This document shows positions 1-8,179 of a stretch of 64,000 nucleotides of DNA, in pieces. The translations under genes and the position numbers were made by a program. The notes below the pieces were generated by a model that was not told the DNA's origin, did not search any database, and saw only the letters and a program-made list of their open reading frames with translations. Position 1 is the first letter of the stretch. Each line of letters starts with the position of its first letter. Source of the DNA: Pelomonas lactea (lineage in GTDB: Bacteria; Pseudomonadota; Gammaproteobacteria; Burkholderiales; Burkholderiaceae_C); contig NZ_JBIGHX010000008.1 in NCBI RefSeq assembly GCF_043555885.1, positions 248,001 to 312,000 on the forward strand. Reading direction: 5' to 3'.

Positions 1-467
1 AAATCGAAGCGCACACCCGCGGCGCTGGTGCGCGTCTCGCGGGCTGCTTCGGTGAATTGATCGCGCGGCCAGGCGGGGAAATGCCGGTCCGCGTCGGGGA
101 AGGCGGCGTCCACCTCGGTCAGCGCGAGCTTGGCGGCGAGTGGCAGCGCCAGCGCGTAGATCTCGCCGCCGCCGATGACACAGACCTCGGGCTCGGCGCA
201 GGCGGCCAGCGCCGCGTCCAGGCTGGCGAAGACCTCGGCACCGGGCAGGGCGGTCGCGCTGCGGCTGACGACGAGGTTGCGCCGGCCGGGCAGCGGGCGG
301 AACTTCGCCGGGATCGAGTCCCAGGTCTTGCGGCCCATGACGACCGGCTTGCCGACGGTCAGCGCCTTGAAGCGCGCCATGTCTTCGGGCAGGTGCCACA
401 GCAGCGCGTTGTCGCGGCCGATGGCGCCGTCCCTGGCCACGGCGGCCACCAACGTGATCGTGCTCAT
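1..467 (-). CDS. folA: dihydrofolate reductase, 3' end cut by window edge
   Basis: Reduces dihydrofolate to tetrahydrofolate with NADPH in the cytoplasm, regenerating the folate that thymidylate synthase oxidises. About 155 residues are visible of the usual 160-170. It opens MSTITLVAAVARDGAIG, and carries the folate-site WHLPEDMARFK stretch (residues about 24-34), the NADPH-binding GRKTWDSIP motif and the VIGGGEIYA motif. The ATG at 465-467 overlaps the stop of the upstream thyA remnant (ATGA), the standard thyA-folA arrangement. The island insertion has cut this gene off from its native thyA promoter. Confidence 0.95.
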   Translation of the reverse strand, partial: MSTITLVAAVARDGAIGRDNALLWHLPEDMARFKALTVGKPVVMGRKTWDSIPAKFRPLPGRRNLVVSRSATALPGAEVFASLDAALAACAEPEVCVIGGGEIYALALPLAAKLALTEVDAAFPDADRHFPAWPRDQFTEAARETRTSAAGVRFD

Positions 468-640
468 ACGGCGACCGGCGCCTTGATGGCGGGGTGCGGG
501 TCGTAGCCGCTGAGCTCGAAGTCCTCGAACTCGTAGTCGAAGATCGACGCCGGCCGACGCTTGAGCGTCATGGTCGGGTAGGGCCGGGGCTCACGGGCCA
601 GCTGGGTTTGCACCTGCTCCACGTGGTTGTCGTAGATGTG
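464..640 (-). pseudogene. thyA: thyA 3' remnant (last 59 codons of the chromosomal copy)
   Basis: From HIYDNHVEQ to the terminal APVAV, the translation matches the C-terminus of thymidylate synthase, including the SIFDYEFEDFE and GYDPHPAIKAP segments that bind substrate. Upstream of codon HIY the frame reads into unrelated sequence (FWFRK), so homology stops at about position 640. The rest of the gene is not in the window. It presumably lies beyond the far end of the island. The fragment is too short to be functional. An open frame starting at 667 exists but its first residues are island sequence. Confidence 0.9.
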
Positions 641-646
641 TTTACG
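636..646. other. left junction of genomic island inside thyA
   Basis: thyA homology on the minus strand ends abruptly between codon CAC (His, 638-640) and the following island bases (641 onward). The island's own thyA encodes a similar segment (GDLHAYSNHMEQ) at the matching place, which supports the boundary. The exact core site and any repeat cannot be set without the right end. Confidence 0.7.
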
Positions 647-710
647 GAACCAAAAGAGAACGTTCAATTTTTTCTCCTTCTCCCTGGAATGATTGAGCGT
701 TTTCGTGTGC

Positions 711-756
711 TTGACAGCTTGCTCTTTCGAACCATAAATTCAATCAACTTAAGGAG
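711..756 (+). promoter_or_regulatory. putative promoter and RBS of the recombinase operon
   Basis: TTGACA (711-716) is a consensus -35 box. CATAAA (733-738) follows after a 16-base spacer as a fair -10. A strong AAGGAG (751-756) sits nine bases before the ATG of the first recombinase. Nothing else explains this stretch between the island edge and the first gene. Confidence 0.5.
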
Positions 757-765
757 CTGCGGTCG

Positions 766-2067
766 ATGAGCATGGACGTGTATCTCGGTGCGCGACCCAA
801 GGGTCTCCAGGAGTACGCCAAGGCGTTGCTCACCATCATCCCCTTTGACGAAACGAGGCGGAAGCTCGACGTGCTGTCCATGCCAGGCACGTCCCTCACG
901 CTGGAACTTGCCGGGGCGCCGCAACCCATCCTCTGCGTGAGCGACAGCAAGGGATTCATTGTACGAACCGCTTCTTCGTGGCTGAGCCACGTTGGGCGCC
1001 AAGTGGGCCTGACCTACTCCGCTGGCACCTCGCTTCAGTACGGCCGGACTATGACCTACCTCGTCCGCTGGATTGAGGCCCATCCGCCTCTGCCTGGTCT
1101 TAGCGTCGATCAGAACATCATTGCGCTGAATAGGGACGCCGTTATCGACTGGCTCAAGTACATGAAAAAACTCGGCGCCAAGAGCAATAGGACGCTCAAG
1201 GCGCGCGAGGCCTGCTTGTATGAGTTCCTGGACTGGCTTTGCACCGACGATGCGCGCCAACTGCGAGATATGGAGAAGTCGCCTCGTGGTAGGGACGGGA
1301 AGATGGGATACGTCACGAAAGGTGGCAGTCCGAAAAGCCCCAAGGCCATTGATGCCAGCGTCGTTATCGCAGTGCTCAAAGGGTTTCACAACGAATGCGA
1401 GCGGTGCATGTTTCATGCGCAGTACGACATGGGGCTTCGAATCACTGAGTTGATTGAACTTACGGTAAAAGATTTGCCGAGTTCCTCAATGTACGACTCC
1501 TCGCTTGAATTCATTCCCATTTGCATCAGTGGGCTGAAAGGGCGGGCTGGCACGACCAAGGAACGCATTACTCTTATCTCCAGGGCTACGTTGCGCCGTA
1601 TTTGTGCGTACCACAATACTGCGGAATATGAACTCGCTGAAGGTTGGGACTTCAATGATCCTGACAAGCCGGTGTTTTTGACCGCGAATCAATTCAAGTG
1701 GCAGGCCCGCAACGCCACGAAGCAGTTTAATGCTGCAGCCGACCGCGCGGGACTGCCGAAAAATATCCGTCCTCATTGGCTGCGGCATGGTACTGCCTTT
1801 TCTGTCCTTTCTTCTGATGCTGGCAAGGACTATATGGACCGGATGCTAATTGTCCAGCAGATGCTTGGGCATAGTGATTTGAAAACCACTGAGATTTATA
1901 CCCAAATCTCACCTGCCATGCTGGACAAGTTGACCAAGGCTGGCCATCGACTTAACCGTCTGGAGGAGGCTGAAACGATTCGGAGTGAATCGTGGTTAGC
2001 ACCCTTAAGACACAAGGAAAGTCGAGGCCACATTGGAAAACATCGTTCGAATCACGCGCCCCCCTGA
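766..2067 (+). CDS. ginA: tyrosine recombinase, GInt GinA-like
   Basis: 433-residue site-specific recombinase, first gene of the island's integration operon. An N-terminal SAM-like core-binding region (about 65-165) precedes the catalytic domain. All key residues can be placed: Arg in GLRITEL, the HWLRHGT box (HxxR), LGHSDLKTT (second His) and Tyr in EIYTQIS. The ATG at 766 has AAGGAG nine bases upstream; a second ATG at 772 is possible. Its 3' end overlaps the next gene by 35 bases. The order of three large tyrosine recombinases plus one small protein is that of GInt islands, and Tn554 tnpABC is a more distant analogue. The family assignment is from memory of that architecture; recombinase function is certain. 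Confidence 0.85.
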   Translation: MSMDVYLGARPKGLQEYAKALLTIIPFDETRRKLDVLSMPGTSLTLELAGAPQPILCVSDSKGFIVRTASSWLSHVGRQVGLTYSAGTSLQYGRTMTYLVRWIEAHPPLPGLSVDQNIIALNRDAVIDWLKYMKKLGAKSNRTLKAREACLYEFLDWLCTDDARQLRDMEKSPRGRDGKMGYVTKGGSPKSPKAIDASVVIAVLKGFHNECERCMFHAQYDMGLRITELIELTVKDLPSSSMYDSSLEFIPICISGLKGRAGTTKERITLISRATLRRICAYHNTAEYELAEGWDFNDPDKPVFLTANQFKWQARNATKQFNAAADRAGLPKNIRPHWLRHGTAFSVLSSDAGKDYMDRMLIVQQMLGHSDLKTTEIYTQISPAMLDKLTKAGHRLNRLEEAETIRSESWLAPLRHKESRGHIGKHRSNHAPP

Positions 2068-4168
2068 GCCTACGCTCCGAAATCCGTATGCCCAGTTAAT
2101 ATGGATATTCTTCCGTGTTGAAAGAGAGCAAGACGAGCCGTACGCGGCGAATTTTCGATACGCAAAGAATAAGTATCTTGAGTACGTAGTCCAGACTGGC
2201 TCCGGGTACACAGAGCTTTCAGTAGACCCGCGCTTTTACTTGCACCTGCACTGGGAGGCCGATGCCCTGATTCGATTCAATCAGTGGCTCGATAAACAAA
2301 AGCTCGCTAGCAAGACGAGATACAGCCTCTACAAGAGCGTTAGGCGCGTCATGGACGTCGCCTACTCAATGAGTTTGATTGATGCGAACGTGTACCACTC
2401 GCCGATGCATAAGGGAGTGCGCGAGACCGATAGCCGCGCCTCGTACACCGAGGATCAGCAGGAAGCAATCACGGCGGCGCTGTCAAAGTGGACCAACGTC
2501 GCGCGCAGCGTGGTCAATGGCTACACACGCACCGGTGAAGGAATTCCTTACCGGAAGAAGAACACTCTTGCGTCAGTAGAGCTCGATGGTGTCGAGTACG
2601 AACCGTCGGAACTGGCTCGTCGGTACGGTGTGCCGCGTGGCAAGCTTCAGAGCCGTCTGAAGGCTGGCTGGAGCACATCCGAGGCACTGGGTCTTACGCC
2701 GCGCAAGCGGGCGTCCAGTGGGGTTGCCACGCAGCTGGTCATTGAGGGAGCTAGCTACCCAAGCGTGAACGAGGCCGCGCGAGCCTACGGCGTTGACGCC
2801 GGGGTGGTGGCCCTTCGGCTACGCAAGGGGCTCACCCCGGAGCAGGCAGTCGGCATCGCGCCGATGTATGTGCATCAGTCCGACGAGCGCGCCTTGCTGT
2901 GGTCTTTCGAGAACGAGTACGGGTGCGATGCGCGCGCAATGCTGGAGGACTTCCGACGTAGAGACCTGAACACGGTAGCAACCGACACTCGCCTACGAAG
3001 GCTGTTCTGCCGGTGGGGTGTATGGCCCTATGTCGATGACCGTCTGGTGATGCCCCTTGCGGCTGAGTTCTGCTTGCTTACCGGTCTTAACGTCGAGTCG
3101 CTGAAGAAGCTGGACGTTGACTGCTACCAAGCCGAGCACGCATTGACGGGTAAGGCGGTAATAACTTTTCAGAAGAAGCGCGCCTCCAGCCACACTAGGT
3201 CGGAAGAACAGTCGCTTCACCTTGATCTGCTGGATGTTGAACTGGCCAAAGACGACAACCTCGAGGTGGAGGAGAAATTCATCGAAGAGGGCTCTGTTGT
3301 TCGTGTGGAACGGCTGTTTCGGCTTATCTTGGCGATCACTGCTCCTATCAGAGAGTACGCGCCTAGCGAACTGCAGCAACGGCTTTTCATTTTCGAAGAT
3401 GTGGAGGCGTCAAGGACTGTTGGAAAAACCGTCATTGTTGGGATCGACCCTAAAGGGAAGGCTGCTACTTGGTATGGCCGATTTGCGAACGAAGAAGGCC
3501 TCAAGAAGAGCTTTGGGGACAACTTTAAGTTCAATTTGGCGCGGTGTCGCCCGACGCTGGTCACAAACATGGTTCTGGCCGGGGCTGACATTTTTCAGGT
3601 TCAAGCCGCAATCTCACATGCGAATATTGGCACGACCGCGATTTACCTGGACGAACATCGCCTTCAACCGGTGTTCAATTCAATAGTTTCCGGCGCTCTT
3701 GAGGGCATAACCCGGCGTTCGATTGAATATCAAGCAGGTAAAAAGGGGGCGGCTGGAGCCGGAGCAATCCGCAACGTGGCTGATCCAGACGCCTTCCACG
3801 AGACGCTTTCGGGTTGCGGTTGTTACGACCCATATTCACCAAGCGAGATGGTTCGCAAGGTAACACGCCATAAAGAAGGAGGGGTCTGTCGGCACTGGAA
3901 TATGTGTCTATTCTGCGATCAGGCGGTTGTGACTGAGAACTCGTTGCCAAAAATTATTGTCTATCGGCGAAGAGTGTCGGCGGTGCTTGAGCAGGGTTCA
4001 CCTTCCATTGAGCCTCGTCGAAAGCTCCTTGAGGATGTCGTGAAACTCATCGACCGCGTGCTGGAGGAGAACGCCGTGTTCCCTGCGGACGTGTTGGCCG
4101 AAGCCAAGATCAAGGCTGTGCAGCTCGATGATATTTTGGTCGATCAACTCATTTATCAAGGGATTTGA
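2033..4168 (+). CDS. ginB: large tyrosine recombinase, GinB-like, with HTH-type repeat insertion
   Basis: 711-residue second recombinase. The start is TTG at 2033 with GAGG five bases upstream, inside the end of the first gene. The C-terminal catalytic fold is recognisable: LLTGLNVESLKKLDVD aligns to the Arg-I box but with Asn in place of Arg, RCRPT to the HxxR box with only the Arg kept, and ISHANIGTTAIY gives His and Tyr. It may therefore be a partner rather than a full catalyst. Residues about 174-276 hold two similar helix-turn-helix-like units (ELARRYGVPRGKLQSRL and EAARAYGVDAGVVALRL), each followed by a Gly plus EAL/EQAVG tail, resembling NUMOD-type modules of homing endonucleases. A cysteine cluster (SGCGCYD, VCRHWNMCLFC) lies near residues 595-628. 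Confidence 0.75.
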   Translation: MENIVRITRPPEPTLRNPYAQLIWIFFRVEREQDEPYAANFRYAKNKYLEYVVQTGSGYTELSVDPRFYLHLHWEADALIRFNQWLDKQKLASKTRYSLYKSVRRVMDVAYSMSLIDANVYHSPMHKGVRETDSRASYTEDQQEAITAALSKWTNVARSVVNGYTRTGEGIPYRKKNTLASVELDGVEYEPSELARRYGVPRGKLQSRLKAGWSTSEALGLTPRKRASSGVATQLVIEGASYPSVNEAARAYGVDAGVVALRLRKGLTPEQAVGIAPMYVHQSDERALLWSFENEYGCDARAMLEDFRRRDLNTVATDTRLRRLFCRWGVWPYVDDRLVMPLAAEFCLLTGLNVESLKKLDVDCYQAEHALTGKAVITFQKKRASSHTRSEEQSLHLDLLDVELAKDDNLEVEEKFIEEGSVVRVERLFRLILAITAPIREYAPSELQQRLFIFEDVEASRTVGKTVIVGIDPKGKAATWYGRFANEEGLKKSFGDNFKFNLARCRPTLVTNMVLAGADIFQVQAAISHANIGTTAIYLDEHRLQPVFNSIVSGALEGITRRSIEYQAGKKGAAGAGAIRNVADPDAFHETLSGCGCYDPYSPSEMVRKVTRHKEGGVCRHWNMCLFCDQAVVTENSLPKIIVYRRRVSAVLEQGSPSIEPRRKLLEDVVKLIDRVLEENAVFPADVLAEAKIKAVQLDDILVDQLIYQGI

Positions 4169-4171
4169 GTC

Positions 4172-6058
4172 ATGACAACCGCGAATGCACTGCCTTCTCT
4201 TAAAGCTGTTATGGCTGGGGTGGCCATTTTTCCCGCCGATGCGCCGATTTGGCTGGGGAAAATCGGAGACCCAGTTTGGCCATTCTACAAGGAAGGGGAT
4301 GAGCTATATCAAGGGCCCTCGACAAGCTCCATCGCTTGGTTGGACTACATCTATGGCAAGGGATATACTTTCGAGCATGTAAATTCGATGCATCGCGGAC
4401 GGTATACGTATTGCCTGACGAGTGAAATCGTCTCTGATTTGAAAGTTGCCGCTGCGATCTACGCTAAATTCCCTCGGCTAGTCAAGCATGCAAAATCGGC
4501 GAAAGAGGGGGTCGATCCGCGAACCGTCAAAGCTCGTACTGACGAGCTTGCCAAGGTTTTTTCTTCCGCAATCGCCATTTCTCAAGCGCGCTACGGGCGA
4601 ACGATTACAAAGTTGTCCGAAATTTCGCTCGGCTTGCTCAAGGAAGCCATCGCCCAATATCCGGGGCGCGGAGCCGCACTGAAGCGTGCCTTGAAGCTGA
4701 TTTCGGACCCCGTTGTTCAGTCCAATCTTTCAGAGCCGCTGCGGTGGCAGCTAGTTGACATTGAGAAGGGCAGCATCCCGTGGCCGAAGACGATTGACGG
4801 TCCCGGTATTGCGACGCTCACTGATGTTCATTTCCTGTTCATTCAGGATCAGTGTATTCAATACATTCTTCGGTTCAAGGCGATGTTGGGCCTGACCATT
4901 CATTGCACAGATGTGCCTCGAAAGCCTGAATGGATCGAAGAAATTGATCTTGACGCTTACGCGGAGGCTGTTGACGCTTATTTGAATAATAAGGTTGGCG
5001 CATCTGGTCTCCAAGCGCGTTTCGGCATTGGTCAGCGCGATCTCGAGGCATTCATTTGCGATGCGCAAAATGCCGCAATCTTATTGATTCTGCTCTTGAC
5101 GGGGATGAGGAGCTCCGAAACGAAGTTTTTGTATAGTGATGCCCTTGACTTCAATAATGGGTATTGGTTCTTGAAGTCGAAGGTGGTGAAGGGGCGTTCG
5201 AAGTCAGCTCCGGTTGCCGAAGGTTGGCTCGCCATTGACATCACAAGGGACGCATTCGATGTCCTCGAATACTTTTGCGCGTGCACGGGCAACAAGTACC
5301 TGTTCTCCAGCCCGTTCGAGCGCTTTGCGAAGGACGGCCGCGGCTACGCATTGGGCTCCTTGAACATCAAGCTGTGCCGGTGGCTGGAGCGCATTGATGT
5401 TGGAGGCGTCTACGCTGACTGGACGTTCTCGGTTCATCAGTGCCGCGAAACACTCGTCTTCCAACTTGCCAAGCAGCAAGTCGGGCTGCAATTCATCAGC
5501 ATGCAGCTGAAGCACTTTCATAGCCGTTTCTACGGCATGCCAAACGAGGTCACTGCGAGCTACGGGAACTACCGGAAAGAGCTCATGGCCAGCGTCACCA
5601 GCCGCATGGCAGAAGCTCGGGAGACCGCATTGCAAGACCTCTTCGGTGAGGACTCGCGGTTCGCAGGCGGCGGTGGCGAAGCTCACAAGGCTCGCACAGA
5701 TGCCTTCTTCGCAGGCAAGGCCTACTTCGGCGCCGCCCGCGAACGGTACATCCGGAACCTAGCCAACAGCGGCGTCAAGATTCAGCCGACCAGCATTGGC
5801 AGCTGCACAAAGAACTTTGCGCTCCCAGTCCTCGACAAGGAGCCGCCTTGCTACGGCGACTTCGAGTGCGACCCGGACTGCGAGAGCCATGTCATCACCG
5901 AGCGCGCTGGGCAGGCCCTCGTTGCGCGGCACGACCGCCTCTTGGCGAAAGCCGATGCAGAGACCAACAAGGCGTACAAGGTCATCTGGATTGGTCAGGC
6001 TGAAAAGATCGGTCGTCACATCAACAAGCTTGGACTCGGTGGTCACCATGTCGACTAA
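4172..6058 (+). CDS. ginC: third tyrosine recombinase, GinC-like
   Basis: 628-residue recombinase, starting three bases after the previous stop. Catalytic landmarks are LLTGMRSSETKFL (Arg-I), HQCRETLVFQLA (HxxR), LKHFHSRF (second His region) and YGNYRKELM (Tyr candidate). This gene looks catalytically intact, unlike the second. A Cys-containing tail (SIGSCTKN, PPCYGDFECDPDCESHV) is shared in style with the second recombinase and may bind metal. The last 11 bases overlap the next small gene, so all four genes are probably one transcript. The sequence is visibly less GC-rich than the cargo to its right. Confidence 0.8.
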   Translation: MTTANALPSLKAVMAGVAIFPADAPIWLGKIGDPVWPFYKEGDELYQGPSTSSIAWLDYIYGKGYTFEHVNSMHRGRYTYCLTSEIVSDLKVAAAIYAKFPRLVKHAKSAKEGVDPRTVKARTDELAKVFSSAIAISQARYGRTITKLSEISLGLLKEAIAQYPGRGAALKRALKLISDPVVQSNLSEPLRWQLVDIEKGSIPWPKTIDGPGIATLTDVHFLFIQDQCIQYILRFKAMLGLTIHCTDVPRKPEWIEEIDLDAYAEAVDAYLNNKVGASGLQARFGIGQRDLEAFICDAQNAAILLILLLTGMRSSETKFLYSDALDFNNGYWFLKSKVVKGRSKSAPVAEGWLAIDITRDAFDVLEYFCACTGNKYLFSSPFERFAKDGRGYALGSLNIKLCRWLERIDVGGVYADWTFSVHQCRETLVFQLAKQQVGLQFISMQLKHFHSRFYGMPNEVTASYGNYRKELMASVTSRMAEARETALQDLFGEDSRFAGGGGEAHKARTDAFFAGKAYFGAARERYIRNLANSGVKIQPTSIGSCTKNFALPVLDKEPPCYGDFECDPDCESHVITERAGQALVARHDRLLAKADAETNKAYKVIWIGQAEKIGRHINKLGLGGHHVD

Positions 6059-6482
6059 AACGCCTATACAGAGCGACGATGTACCCAGTGATCCGACTGG
6101 GAACGACCGGCTTATCCGAGACGCGCTCACCACGCTGGCGGACCCTGCCAAGAGGAAGAAGATGAAGCTGAAGCCCACAGTAGCATCACTTCAAAAGCTC
6201 ACGAAGTTGTCGCTCAACACGATCCGCGACAGAGCCTGGGCTCTTAAGGGCGTGCGTGACTTGAAGGCGGAAGCCAAGAAGCCACCACAGGCGGAGGTGC
6301 TTACAGTAGAACAAGGCGAAGAGCCCATAATCGACCCCGAAGTAGCGGTATCCAGGCAACTGGAGGGTCTTCTGAAGCAGAACAGCCTGTTTTATGAAGA
6401 GATTCTCTATCTGCGACGAGAAGTTAAAAGGCGCGATGAGATTATTGAGAATTTGCAGGGCGGCCGCTTAAGTGCAATCTGA
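6048..6482 (+). CDS. ginD: small HTH/coiled-coil accessory protein, GinD-like
   Basis: 144-residue protein. The ATG at 6048 lies inside the end of the third recombinase, and the shifted overlap favours this start over the longer frame that opens at 5796. Residues about 40-65 (VASLQKLTKLSLNTIRDRA) resemble a helix-turn-helix. The C-terminal third is a predicted coiled coil ending in YLRREVKRRDEIIENL. Size, place and composition match the fourth gene of GInt modules and are reminiscent of TnpC of Tn554, which influences orientation and efficiency of insertion. The function here is inferred from context. Confidence 0.65.
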   Translation: MSTKTPIQSDDVPSDPTGNDRLIRDALTTLADPAKRKKMKLKPTVASLQKLTKLSLNTIRDRAWALKGVRDLKAEAKKPPQAEVLTVEQGEEPIIDPEVAVSRQLEGLLKQNSLFYEEILYLRREVKRRDEIIENLQGGRLSAI

Positions 6483-6504
6483 ACCATCGGCCTAGTCGAT
6501 AAAG

Positions 6505-7338
6505 ATGAAACAATACCTCGAACTGCTTTCTGACATCCTCGAAAACGGAACTGCCAAGGGCGACCGTACTGGCACCGGCACGACGTCAGTCTTCGGTCGT
6601 CAGATTCGGCACAACCTCGCGCACGGATTTCCGCTGCTCACCACGAAGAAGCTCCACTTCAAGAGCATTGCCAATGAGCTAATTTGGTTCCTAAATGGCG
6701 ATACCAACGTTGCTTGGCTCAAGGAGCATGGCGTTAGCATTTGGAATGAATGGGCTACTGAAACAGGTGAGCTTGGCCCGATATATGGGAAGCAATGGAC
6801 GGCTTGGCCAACAAAAGACGGCGGGACAATCAATCAGATTGACTACGTCGTCAATGCGCTGAAGAACAATCCGAACAGTCGGAGAATTCTGTTCCATGGT
6901 TGGAATCCAGAATATCTGCCCGATGACAAGCTGAGCCCGAAAGAAAACGCGCAGCAAGGAAAAATGGCCCTGCCGCCTTGTCATTTGTTGTATCAGTTCT
7001 ACGTTGCAAATGGCAAGCTTTCTTCTCAGCTATATATCCGCAGCTCGGATAGCTTCCTAGGTCTTCCATACAACATCGCTTCTGTCGCATTGCTTACCCA
7101 CATGCTTGCGCAGCAATGCGACCTCGTAGCTCACGAAATCATCGTCAGCATCGGGGACCTCCATGCATATTCAAACCACATGGAGCAAATCAAGACCCAG
7201 CTTTCGAGGGACCCGCGTCCGCTGCCAACGTTGAAAATCAATCGGCGGCCCGACTCCATCTACGGTTACAAATTTGAGGACTTTGTAATTGAGGGGTATG
7301 ACCCATACCCATCAATCGCCGCGCCCATCGCGGTCTAA
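6505..7338 (+). CDS. thyA: thymidylate synthase, island-borne complete copy
   Basis: 277-residue enzyme that converts dUMP and methylene-tetrahydrofolate to dTMP and dihydrofolate. Family signatures are GDRTGTGT near the N-terminus, FPLLTTKKLHFKSI, the catalytic PPCHLLYQFYV motif, RSSDSFLGLPYNIAS, GDLHAYSNHMEQ and the closing GYDPYPSIAAPIAV. Length is full. The protein differs clearly from the truncated chromosomal copy at the left (for example HAYSNHMEQ against HIYDNHVEQ), so it is not a simple duplication. Only 22 bases separate it from the recombinase operon, which suggests co-transcription from the island promoter. The likely role is to restore dTMP synthesis in a host whose thyA the island breaks. 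Confidence 0.95.
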   Translation: MKQYLELLSDILENGTAKGDRTGTGTTSVFGRQIRHNLAHGFPLLTTKKLHFKSIANELIWFLNGDTNVAWLKEHGVSIWNEWATETGELGPIYGKQWTAWPTKDGGTINQIDYVVNALKNNPNSRRILFHGWNPEYLPDDKLSPKENAQQGKMALPPCHLLYQFYVANGKLSSQLYIRSSDSFLGLPYNIASVALLTHMLAQQCDLVAHEIIVSIGDLHAYSNHMEQIKTQLSRDPRPLPTLKINRRPDSIYGYKFEDFVIEGYDPYPSIAAPIAV

Positions 7339-7352
7339 ACGCTTCGAGGCTG

Positions 7353-7371
7353 CCTCAGCTGACGGCTGAGG
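7353..7371 (+). terminator. hairpin after thyA, weak terminator candidate
   Basis: CCTCAGC and GCTGAGG form a seven-pair stem with a TGACG loop just downstream of thyA. There is no T tract after it, so it may be an RNA-stability or attenuating stem rather than an intrinsic terminator. Confidence 0.3.
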
Positions 7372-7397
7372 GCGTCTCGCACAGGGAGGGAAGAACA

Positions 7398-8174
7398 ATG
7401 AATGCAGCCAGCAGGTTGCTGAGAATCTACGACCGCCTTATGCAGCAGACTGCGGAGCAGTCGACGCTCAATGCATGGGCTGGAGCATTCGACGTCGCGC
7501 TCGATAGGCCGCACCTCGAAGACGAGGTCACAACACTCCTCATGGGGCTGCGTTCAGAAGTCAACTTCGCGCGCGCTCGGCTCGACGCTCACGGTGTTCC
7601 AACGGGGCTCACAAGTCCCTCCTTCGAGAGGATGAGTCAATACGCCTCCCCAGGCCACATCCACTCCCCTTGGAAGAACCACGTTGGAAACCTGCACACG
7701 CCCGATGTCCGAAAAATCCTCGAGTGGGCTGCGTGGGCGCTGCGCGAAGAGGACGAGGCGGACATGTCCGCTGAAGAACTGACCGTCCTAGAAGGGGAAC
7801 TCGCGGCACTTGAAGCTGCACTCGGCGAGACCGACATGGCGCCCTATCTGCGGGACTTCGTCCGCAAGCAGGTCGAGACCATCCGCGGCGCGCTACGCAT
7901 GTACGGCGTTCAAGGCGTGAAGCCGGTACAGGACGCGCTGCAGAAAGTCGCCGGCGCCTACAAAACCCAGGAGAAGGTGATCGAGAAGACCGTGGCCGCT
8001 GCACCCGAAGAGGCCAAGGGCCTGTTCGCCAAAGCCGCTGGCGTCATCGAAAAGGTCGCGAAGGTGTCCGACAACCTCAGCAAGATTAAGAAGGGCGGCG
8101 AGGAGGCCTATGCCATCGGCACGGCCGTATCCGCTGTGCTGTTGCCGTACCTGCCCAAGCTGCTTGGCGCCTAG
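7398..8174 (+). CDS. uncharacterised helical protein, first gene of a two-gene unit
   Basis: 258 residues, ATG preceded by GGGAGGGAAG. I do not recognise the family. The N-terminal half is mixed helical. Residues about 125-235 are strongly helical and rich in Ala, Glu and Lys (KVAGAYKTQEKVIEKTVAAAP), and the last 20 residues (TAVSAVLLPYLPKLLGA) are hydrophobic enough to touch a membrane. The next gene starts with GTG six bases after this stop, so the pair is probably translated together. The setting, between the recombination module and conflict genes, makes a defence or toxin role possible, but nothing in the sequence proves it. Confidence 0.7.
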   Translation: MNAASRLLRIYDRLMQQTAEQSTLNAWAGAFDVALDRPHLEDEVTTLLMGLRSEVNFARARLDAHGVPTGLTSPSFERMSQYASPGHIHSPWKNHVGNLHTPDVRKILEWAAWALREEDEADMSAEELTVLEGELAALEAALGETDMAPYLRDFVRKQVETIRGALRMYGVQGVKPVQDALQKVAGAYKTQEKVIEKTVAAAPEEAKGLFAKAAGVIEKVAKVSDNLSKIKKGGEEAYAIGTAVSAVLLPYLPKLLGA

Positions 8175-8179
8175 AGTCC

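Noticed and set aside
6505..7338. Second thyA as a duplication or assembly artefact of the chromosomal copy
   Set aside because: The C-terminal sequences differ at many positions and the codon use follows the island, so it is an independent gene.
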